Positions 5,760-11,582 of a DNA stretch of 11,582 bases are shown here, one piece after another (position 1 is the stretch's first letter; every line of letters starts with the position of its first letter). The stretch spans positions 1 to 11,582 of the forward strand of contig CAYMKI010000111.1 of assembly GCA_964390695.1 (NCBI GenBank). The letters are read 5' to 3'. A program made the translations under genes and the position numbers. The notes beneath the pieces were generated by a model. That model saw only the letters and a list, made by a program, of their open reading frames with translations. It had not been told where the DNA came from and did no database searches. The stretch is from CAWACC01 sp964390695 (lineage in GTDB: Bacteria > Chlamydiota > Chlamydiia > Chlamydiales > Parachlamydiaceae).

Positions 5760-7133
5760 TCACTTGATTTCAGCTTCGATAATTTTTAAGCATTTATTCA
5801 CATCTTGCAAGAGGGTGTTGTCACCTTCTAAATTGTAGTCGGTCTGCAATTTGCCCATCTTTATTTTTAAGGCCTTTGCATTAGACAGCCACATGTCATG
5901 AATAATCTTTAACTCTTCGGGCTGAAAACAGGTGTTGTGAGCACGTGAAGAAATCGCTTTGATATCTAAAACTAAAAACCTCATTTGTTTCAACAGCGGC
6001 TGCCAATCAAAATACTCCATGCACGGATAGAATGATTTAAACCAGGTTTCCACATATAGATCCGGAGGTAAAGCTTTCCACTGCAGTTGTCCCGCGATCC
6101 ACAGATTGCAGTGGTTTAAATCACCCGCTGGGGGAAGACAGGAGGCATAAGCGGCTATGCCAACAAAATTGTGGCGAATGCATCGAGCATAATAGTTCTC
6201 GAAGATATCGAAATGCAACGAAGGGTATTTTGAGTCTGTCATAAAAACTAAAGGAAGTAAGCGTAAACCTAAAGGTTCTTGCATACGGCGCAGTTCGCAC
6301 CAAAAAGGATGCATCTGGAGATAATCGCCAGAAGGACCACCTGAAAAGGCTGAAAAAGCTATCACCGTCTGCGATGAGATTTCCGTGGAAAGCTCTTGAA
6401 GCATATTGGATCTGTTGTGCATCCAGGTTGAATCGAAAGGCAAGTAATAGATCAAATTATATTTCCCTTGGCCCATAGCTTCATAATGGCGCACATCTTC
6501 AACAAGACTTTCTATAAAAGATTTTCCTGCGCGCAAGTCCAGATTTTCCGTCTTAACTCTGCTTTTGACAACTACCAAGGAACCCTGTTCCAGGCATGAT
6601 AAGATGTCATTTTCTTTGTGAATCGACCCTCTGTCTAAAGTGAGCTCATCCAGCAGCCCTGACATCACTACTCCAAGCTGTATTTGCTTTGAGCGCAAAG
6701 AGTGCTGCAAACGTTGAATATAGGGTTTAAGATCAGACGAAATTTTCTGAAGCCTATCTTCTGGATTTCCTAAAATCAAGGCATTATACCCTAAACACAG
6801 TATTTGCTCAGCTAAAGCATCAAACGATCCTTTATCCCAAGACAAAAGCCAAGAGGGCCAATCACATTCCAGCCATATAGGTCGTATGGCAAACAAAGGG
6901 CGCGTCTCTCCTAAAAATTCAGGCCAATGCCCGCTAGGCAACAACGAATTGATATGATGGACTGCAAATGATTGACTTGATAAATTATTTGCTTTGATGC
7001 AGATAGATCCATTGATATATCGAGCTGTATACCCTTCTAAGCTACGACCAAACACAGTTTCACATTCAATATTCGGTGATTTTATACCAGTATGGCGGCA
7101 CCACAAAACATTTTTTTTTGATCTACTTTTCAT
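5760..7133 (-). CDS. Conserved-looking 457-aa protein of unknown function, possibly glycoside-hydrolase-like
   Basis: I do not recognise this protein with certainty. It has no signal peptide or membrane segment, so it is probably cytoplasmic or exported by a non-Sec route. Its layout recalls GH67/GH20-type glycosidases: an N-terminal alpha/beta part with SICIKANNLSSQSFAVHHINSLL (about 43-65), then a putative TIM barrel starting RPIWLECDWPSW (84-95) with alternating strand-like segments NALIL, QLGVVMSG, LVVVKSR, NLIYYLPFD, TVIAFSAFSGG and LLPLVFM, then LQWKALPPDLYVETWFKSFYP, similar in feel to the domain after the barrel in GH67, and a helical C-terminus. No catalytic acid pair can be assigned. 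It is aromatic- and Cys-rich but shows no zinc motif. It starts at the ATG at 7133, with only a weak GGA upstream, divergently from the DAHP synthase gene. Its stop is 85 bases before phnW on the same strand, so it could share a transcript with phnW-phnX. The CDS is solid, the fold call weak. Confidence 0.6.
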   Translation of the reverse strand: MKSRSKKNVLWCRHTGIKSPNIECETVFGRSLEGYTARYINGSICIKANNLSSQSFAVHHINSLLPSGHWPEFLGETRPLFAIRPIWLECDWPSWLLSWDKGSFDALAEQILCLGYNALILGNPEDRLQKISSDLKPYIQRLQHSLRSKQIQLGVVMSGLLDELTLDRGSIHKENDILSCLEQGSLVVVKSRVKTENLDLRAGKSFIESLVEDVRHYEAMGQGKYNLIYYLPFDSTWMHNRSNMLQELSTEISSQTVIAFSAFSGGPSGDYLQMHPFWCELRRMQEPLGLRLLPLVFMTDSKYPSLHFDIFENYYARCIRHNFVGIAAYASCLPPAGDLNHCNLWIAGQLQWKALPPDLYVETWFKSFYPCMEYFDWQPLLKQMRFLVLDIKAISSRAHNTCFQPEELKIIHDMWLSNAKALKIKMGKLQTDYNLEGDNTLLQDVNKCLKIIEAEIK

Positions 7134-7197
7134 ACATCCGTGAATAAAATTGGAATATTTGATACGATATACTCTTTAACACTAAACATGTGTAACT
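7134..7197. promoter_or_regulatory. Divergent intergenic region with candidate promoter for the aroG cluster
   Basis: This 64-bp AT-rich gap separates the divergent 457-aa gene and DAHP synthase gene, so it should carry both promoters. On the plus strand TATACT at 7168-7173 is a 5-of-6 match to a -10 box with a plausible distance to the ATG at 7198, but no good -35 box lies 16-18 bases before it. No confident minus-strand promoter is seen. Confidence 0.35.
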
Positions 7198-8301
7198 ATG
7201 TCAAAAACTCACCCCAAAATTCACTCGGTTGAGCCGCTGCCTACGGCTTATGAACTCAAAAGCCAGTTTCCCATTACATTATCGCAAAGGGACTTTGTAG
7301 AAAAGAGCAGAGATACGATCGTTCAGATTTTAAACGGGGAAGATAACAGACGGCTCTTGATCGCAGGCCCCTGCTCCATCCACGATATAGAATCTGCTAA
7401 AGAATACGCCTATAAATTAAAGGAATTAGCAGAAGAGGTCAGCCCAGCATTTTTTGTCATCATGAGAGCCTATATCGAAAAGCCCAGGACATTAACTGGC
7501 TGGAAAGGCTGGGTCTACGACCCCCACCTGAACGGCACCAATGCCATACAAGATGGCTTAAAGTTGTCCCGCGAACTCTTCCTTCATCTTGCCGATATTC
7601 AAATTCCCGCCGCCACAGAATTCCTAGACATCAATACCCATTACTACTTTAGCGATTTGATTTCCTGGGGATGCGTAGGAGCACGCACGGCAGAATCTCA
7701 ACCTCATAGACTTATGGCCTCGGGGCTGCCGACGCCAATAGGTTTCAAGAATAGCACTTCCGGAAACGTCGATTTAGCTATCAACGCCATCTTGTGTGCT
7801 TCACAGCCACATAGCTTTGTAGGCTTAGATGATCATGGAAAAGCTGCCATTCTTAGGACCACAGGCAACCCCCACACCCACCTTGTACTGCGGGGCGGAG
7901 AAAAACAGCCCAACTATGACTCTGTTTCGATACAACAATCTGCCGAGCAGCTTCAACAGGCAAATTTAGCTCCTCATATCGTCGTAGATTGCTCACATGA
8001 CAATGCACGGCGTCAACATAACAAACAGATCCATGTATTTCAATCTCTTGTACATCAGATCGTCCAAGGCGACAATAGTATTCGAGGTATGATCCTTGAA
8101 AGCCATCTGGAATCCGGACATCAAATCCTATGCAACAAACCCGAAAATTTGAAATATGGAGTTTCTATTACAGATCCATGCCTTGACTGGAAAACTACGC
8201 GAGACATTGTCCTTTGGGGCTGCGAAGCATTAAAGGCGCGGCATTTTGATTCATTTAAACTAGAGCCAGCAACCCAAGAAACTGATTATGCATTTAATTA
8301 A
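7198..8301 (+). CDS. aroG: 3-deoxy-7-phosphoheptulonate (DAHP) synthase, class I
   Basis: Condenses phosphoenolpyruvate and erythrose 4-phosphate to DAHP, the first step of the shikimate pathway; cytoplasmic. The 367 residues align over the whole E. coli AroF/G/H type. Metal ligands are present: Cys59 in AGPCSIHD, His267 in VDCSHDNA, Glu301 in ILESHLESG and Asp326 in SITDPCLDW. Substrate residues Lys95 in EKPRT, Arg163 in GARTAES, Lys184 in GFKN and Arg232 in LRGG are also conserved. An N-terminal extension of about 50 residues corresponds to the regulatory arm of this subclass, so feedback control by an aromatic amino acid is possible, but which one cannot be read here. No clear Shine-Dalgarno sequence precedes the ATG. 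Its 3' end overlaps the next gene by 14 bases. The symbol aroG follows chlamydial usage as I recall it; aroF or aroH would be equally valid. Confidence 0.95.
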   Translation: MSKTHPKIHSVEPLPTAYELKSQFPITLSQRDFVEKSRDTIVQILNGEDNRRLLIAGPCSIHDIESAKEYAYKLKELAEEVSPAFFVIMRAYIEKPRTLTGWKGWVYDPHLNGTNAIQDGLKLSRELFLHLADIQIPAATEFLDINTHYYFSDLISWGCVGARTAESQPHRLMASGLPTPIGFKNSTSGNVDLAINAILCASQPHSFVGLDDHGKAAILRTTGNPHTHLVLRGGEKQPNYDSVSIQQSAEQLQQANLAPHIVVDCSHDNARRQHNKQIHVFQSLVHQIVQGDNSIRGMILESHLESGHQILCNKPENLKYGVSITDPCLDWKTTRDIVLWGCEALKARHFDSFKLEPATQETDYAFN

Positions 8302-8731
8302 ATTTCTCCTATGCATCGTTCTTCTGCATATACTTGCAGGCTGCTCTCAACAGCAGCTTACGATTTATACCGATTACTTAAGCCACAAAAATTTGGCCAG
8401 CTACCGCGTAGGCACCCCTGACCCCCTGCAAGCTCACCCCCCTATCGGTCAACGACTTGTCATCTCCTGGAAATTTTCCAAAGCTACACTGCATCTAGGA
8501 GATATTCACCTCGAAGCTAAAATCCGCTTTAGAAATCGGGAAGAAGTCACTGAAATTGTATCCATATGCAAACGATCTGGAACATATTACTACAACCTGC
8601 TCAACGAGGACTTTGTAGAAAAAGGGGGCATTCTCACCTACAAGGTCGATCTTTTAAGTCACGACCAAGTCTTGGAAGAGTGGCGTCATCAACTGTGGAC
8701 AGAACTGATCCTTTTTGATGAGGAAAAATGA
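8288..8731 (+). CDS. Small predicted lipoprotein downstream of aroG
   Basis: 147 residues with a lipoprotein signal peptide: hydrophobic FLLCIVLLHI and lipobox LAGC (16-19), with Cys19 as the acylation site and no Asp at +2, so outer-membrane placement is plausible. The mature part is mainly beta-strand-like (LVISWKFSKATLHLG, IHLEAKIRFRNREEV, GTYYYNLL, GGILTYKVDLL) and ends in WTELILFDEEK; a small beta-sandwich is a guess. It overlaps the aroG end by 14 bases and the next gene by ATGA, so it is almost certainly expressed with them. Its position matches what I recall of CT382.1 in Chlamydia trachomatis. Function unknown. Confidence 0.78.
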   Translation: MHLIKFLLCIVLLHILAGCSQQQLTIYTDYLSHKNLASYRVGTPDPLQAHPPIGQRLVISWKFSKATLHLGDIHLEAKIRFRNREEVTEIVSICKRSGTYYYNLLNEDFVEKGGILTYKVDLLSHDQVLEEWRHQLWTELILFDEEK

Positions 8732-9378
8732 AGACCTACCGGAGCCTTCTCTTTGCCAGCTGCTGTTTGCTGGGCTCTTGCAATTCGACTTCGCCACCAA
8801 CAAATAAATATGAATGGCAATATATGCAAGGCCGCAACGCAGAAGGCACCCTCTATAGACCTCTAACCTATAGGGCCAAAACCCCCTCTTACTGGTCCCG
8901 CAAAGAGTCTCCGACAAATGAATCCCTTGTAGATACTCGAAAGCCTTTAGTTGAGTATTTCATTCAGGAAGAAGGCCTTTCTATTCGAATCACCCTGCAT
9001 AATTTCCCTGCAAATAGCTTAGAGGAGAGGATCTCTCCACAATCTCAAATCAACCGTTGGAAAAAACAATTTGATCCCCTTGTCGCTGAAACCATTCACA
9101 CTTCTTCATTAGCAAAGGGAGGATTTTCGGGTCTTTTTTTTGAAGCCTCGGGCCTGCAGGATCAAATCGAAACCACTGTGTTAGGCTGGAGTATGCAGCT
9201 ATCAGCAGAACACTTTAGAAACCTGTCGCATTATGCCGAAGAGGCCTATAGGCAGATGCGTGCCGATTACACGCTTAAAGCCGTAGGCCCTTCTGATCTT
9301 ATATTCAAACACAAATTCAGCATCATAGAATTCGCCAATAGCTTTGAACTCATAGAAGAGATTCCATCATCCACATGA
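8728..9378 (+). CDS. Second predicted lipoprotein of the aroG cluster
   Basis: 216 residues with a lipoprotein signal: basic KTYR, hydrophobic SLLFASCCL and lipobox LGSC (15-18), then a Ser/Thr/Pro-rich linker typical of tethered lipoproteins. Notable segments are VEYFIQEEGLSIRITLHNFP (about 75-94), a Gly-rich GGFSGLFFEASG turn, and a helix LSHYAEEAYRQMRADYTLKAVGPSDL near the C-terminus. I recognise no catalytic motif. It begins with an ATGA overlap on the previous gene, AGGA lying 3 bases before the ATG, and ends with an ATGA overlap on the ResB-like gene, which suggests coupled synthesis and possibly a shared envelope complex. The position matches what I recall of CT383. Function unknown. 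Confidence 0.78.
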   Translation: MKTYRSLLFASCCLLGSCNSTSPPTNKYEWQYMQGRNAEGTLYRPLTYRAKTPSYWSRKESPTNESLVDTRKPLVEYFIQEEGLSIRITLHNFPANSLEERISPQSQINRWKKQFDPLVAETIHTSSLAKGGFSGLFFEASGLQDQIETTVLGWSMQLSAEHFRNLSHYAEEAYRQMRADYTLKAVGPSDLIFKHKFSIIEFANSFELIEEIPSST

Positions 9379-11492
9379 ACATCATAAAGCGCATTACGGT
9401 TTTTTTAGGAAGTATTTACTTTGCCCTAGTGCTTATTCTCCTAGCGGCCTTGTCTGCGATTGCTGGAACATTTATAGAATCACACACACATTCGCATCTA
9501 TATGCTGTGTACTCTGTCTATCAGCACCCTATATTTATTTTGCTGCTGTGGGGATTCTTTTTGAATATATTCTTATCTACATGTAGGCGATGGCCATTTA
9601 GAGTCAAACACATTCCCTTCATCATCACGCATATTGGCTTGCTGATGATCCTGGCCGGAATATTATATAAGAGCCTGTACGGAAAACAGGGGACTCTGGT
9701 TCTTTTAGAAGGCAGTGGTCAAGATGAAATAATCATAAACCCCTCAAAAGGCATCCAGATAGAACAAAAGTCTATCTCCGGACCTCCTCATCAAAAAGCG
9801 ATGATTCCCCTTGATTTAACGCCAGGGAAGAGGCTTCAAGCAGCTAATTCCCCTGCTTTTGAAGATGTCTACATCGAGGTGTTAGGTTATTACCCTCACT
9901 GCAGACAGACCGTTGAAACCTGGATTAAAGGCGATTTTTGTGTCATCTCTGGATTGCCGCCTATTTCCGTCACCCCCTTCGATGACACCAAACCCTTCAT
10001 CAAAAAAGCCGCTAAAATCCAGTTATTGCCCTTACCCTCACTTCCATGGGATCTGATAGCCTTGAAGGCTAGGGATCCAGATGCAGCATTCAAAGCGGTC
10101 TATGCAGAAAACTATACAAAGCCTATCACAGGCATTCCTTCTGAACATAGACTTTCCGCTGTGATACCAACTCTCTTATTTATAGAAGACCCTTCGAAAC
10201 AAGTCCACTTATACTCTTTTGATGCGACAGGCACCATCCACACGGAAATCTTTACACAAGAAATGCCTGACAGATACGTCGTCTACGATCAAGGCTTTAG
10301 AGGATATTGCCAATGGGCCGACCTGCCATACTCTCCCCTAGTACATTCTGAAGAAGATCTTGAAAAACGAAAAATGGATCTTTTGAAAACCGAACTTCGT
10401 TCAGCCGAAGAGACTTCTTCACCTTTATGTCTTCCACTAGAACTCCTCAGAAAAGCTTGCCTCATCAATTCCCTCGACTTCCCCGATACTACTGTTGATT
10501 TTCTATATACATGGAATGCCTCAAACACTCTGCTTATGACCCATAACTCCAGCCTTAATTCTCAGGCAACACAATGCCTGAGAGCCATCGACTGGAACCT
10601 TGTAAGCGAAGAGCTTTTAAACGGTTGTTATTGGACGTCCTACATACTTCACGAACTCGACAAACGAGCTGCCCAAGGAATAGATGTATGGACATCGCTC
10701 AAACAATTGAACTGGCCTTTTTTGGATGACTTGCAAACAGACATTAGCAAAGACAGCCTGACAACTCCGCTTCAGAAACTAATACCGCAACTCGTCGGCC
10801 AAATTTTTTACTTATCCCCGGTTTTACCACCCCGTCCCCTAGACAGCCGCCCCACTGTTGCCTGGCTATGCTGCTTGCTGCTGCTGCACGGCATTCATCT
10901 TGACGCTATTCCCAAGCCTTTACAAGTTCCTGCACAACCCCTAAAAATTGAATGTCCTATAAGTTTCAAATACACACCTACAACTCCTTTAAAAAAGTAT
11001 GAAGATAACACCCCCCTATTACATCTAAAAATTTCCCATCGCGATTTACAGGAATCAGTGTATTTGAGATACGATGCTGCCATGAACCACCTCAAGCAAC
11101 CTGTTTTAAACGGCCAGTACTTGCTGCGATTTCAGCCCCTGTATGAAAAAATTCCCTATCGTGTGCGGTTAAGACAGGCTCGCCAAATCAACTACCCGGA
11201 TTCGTCTCAACCTTATAGTTTTGAAGCGGATGTGATCGTGACCGATAACCGATCAGGAACCTCTGAAGAAGCAACCCTCAGCATGAACCGTGTCTATGAA
11301 ACATGGGATGGCTATCGATTTTATCTGGCCAATATCACCCCTTCTGAGGTAGGCTTCGTTAAAAGGGTACAAATTGTGGTGAATCTGGATCCGGGCAAAT
11401 ACTGGCTGACCTATCCCGGAGGAGTGATGGTTGTCATCGGCAGCCTGCTACTCTTCTGGCTAAAACCCTATTCGCAGCACAAAAAGAGATAG
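9375..11492 (+). CDS. ResB/Ccs1-like cytochrome c biogenesis family membrane protein with large insertion
   Basis: Resembles ResB/Ccs1, which works with ResC/CcsA in system II to move haem across the membrane and attach it to apocytochrome c. Three N-terminal membrane segments (about 8-32, 52-69 and 80-98) carry family features: GTFIES after the first, the STCRRWPF loop, and ITHIGLLMILAG with His86. A large extracytoplasmic part follows, and a C-terminal domain with DVIVTDNRSGT, SMNRVYETWDGYRFYLA and DPGKYWLTYPGG leads into the last membrane segment (680-696), as in ResB. At 705 residues it is longer than many ResB proteins; the extra length lies around 320-520 and includes a charged stretch (322-345) and a short hydrophobic run (about 494-504). 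No ResC/CcsA partner is in the window. It overlaps the preceding gene by ATGA. Similarity is confident; activity in cytochrome c assembly is inferred. Confidence 0.82.
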   Translation: MNIIKRITVFLGSIYFALVLILLAALSAIAGTFIESHTHSHLYAVYSVYQHPIFILLLWGFFLNIFLSTCRRWPFRVKHIPFIITHIGLLMILAGILYKSLYGKQGTLVLLEGSGQDEIIINPSKGIQIEQKSISGPPHQKAMIPLDLTPGKRLQAANSPAFEDVYIEVLGYYPHCRQTVETWIKGDFCVISGLPPISVTPFDDTKPFIKKAAKIQLLPLPSLPWDLIALKARDPDAAFKAVYAENYTKPITGIPSEHRLSAVIPTLLFIEDPSKQVHLYSFDATGTIHTEIFTQEMPDRYVVYDQGFRGYCQWADLPYSPLVHSEEDLEKRKMDLLKTELRSAEETSSPLCLPLELLRKACLINSLDFPDTTVDFLYTWNASNTLLMTHNSSLNSQATQCLRAIDWNLVSEELLNGCYWTSYILHELDKRAAQGIDVWTSLKQLNWPFLDDLQTDISKDSLTTPLQKLIPQLVGQIFYLSPVLPPRPLDSRPTVAWLCCLLLLHGIHLDAIPKPLQVPAQPLKIECPISFKYTPTTPLKKYEDNTPLLHLKISHRDLQESVYLRYDAAMNHLKQPVLNGQYLLRFQPLYEKIPYRVRLRQARQINYPDSSQPYSFEADVIVTDNRSGTSEEATLSMNRVYETWDGYRFYLANITPSEVGFVKRVQIVVNLDPGKYWLTYPGGVMVVIGSLLLFWLKPYSQHKKR

Positions 11493-11504
11493 AGAGGTAA
11501 TTGC

Positions 11505-11539
11505 AAAAATCGGAAAATGCGGGGTTTTGAGAGATTTTT
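11505..11539 (+). terminator. Weak candidate terminator after the aroG-resB-like cluster
   Basis: AAAAATC (11505-11511) pairs with GATTTTT (11533-11539), with a second inner AAAA/TTTT pairing and a T run at the 3' edge, 12 bases past the stop. The stem is AT-rich and interrupted, so this is tentative. The remaining bases to the window end show nothing else. Confidence 0.3.
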
Positions 11540-11582
11540 AGAATAGATCCAAAAAATATAAAAACGGTAAATGCCTAAGTAT

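Noticed and set aside
7198..8301. KDO-8-phosphate synthase instead of DAHP synthase
   Set aside because: Length, EKPRT with GWKG, SITDPC and the N-terminal extension match the AroF/G/H type; KDO8P synthases are about 280 residues and lack these.

Overview
The window looks like a chromosomal segment of a chlamydia-related bacterium, most likely an environmental (amoeba-associated) member of the Chlamydiales. Two things suggest this. Glycyl-tRNA synthetase is a single alpha-beta fusion, as in Chlamydiae. A class I DAHP synthase gene is followed by two small lipoproteins and a ResB-like membrane protein, an order I recall, without having checked it, from Chlamydia (aroG-CT382.1-CT383-CT384). Base composition is moderately AT-rich, with long AT-rich spacers. 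The species cannot be named from the sequence alone.

Layout: (1) 1-2933, plus strand: the 3' part of a fused glyQS gene, cut by the window edge, followed after one base by a YchJ/UPF0225 SEC-C protein. (2) 2934-3566: a 633-bp non-coding stretch with hairpins, a nested palindromic element with about 69-bp inverted arms (3193-3449), and a likely terminator for the minus-strand genes. (3) 3567-5674, minus strand: a translationally coupled phnW-phnX pair, the complete two-step route from 2-aminoethylphosphonate (AEP) to acetaldehyde and phosphate. (4) 5760-7133, minus strand: an unassigned 457-aa protein with a faint glycoside-hydrolase-like look. (5) 7198-11492, plus strand: four overlapping genes: DAHP synthase, two lipoproteins and a large ResB-like membrane protein.

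The main finding is the phosphonate pair. PhnW and PhnX are normally cytoplasmic, yet both have N-terminal hydrophobic extensions ahead of the catalytic domain. PhnX has a textbook Sec signal peptide ending in Ala-Asp-Ala; PhnW has a hydrophobic leader with a less clear cleavage site. Ribosome-binding sites placed for these starts indicate that the extensions are translated. An exported AEP-degrading pathway is, to my knowledge, unusual. It makes ecological sense for a symbiont of Acanthamoeba, whose plasma membrane contains AEP-rich lipophosphonoglycan. Export and the host link are inferences.

The DAHP synthase cluster combines the first step of the shikimate pathway with three envelope proteins. 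The overlaps (14, 4 and 4 bases) suggest one transcript with coupled translation, although no biochemical link between aromatic synthesis and the ResB-like protein is evident.
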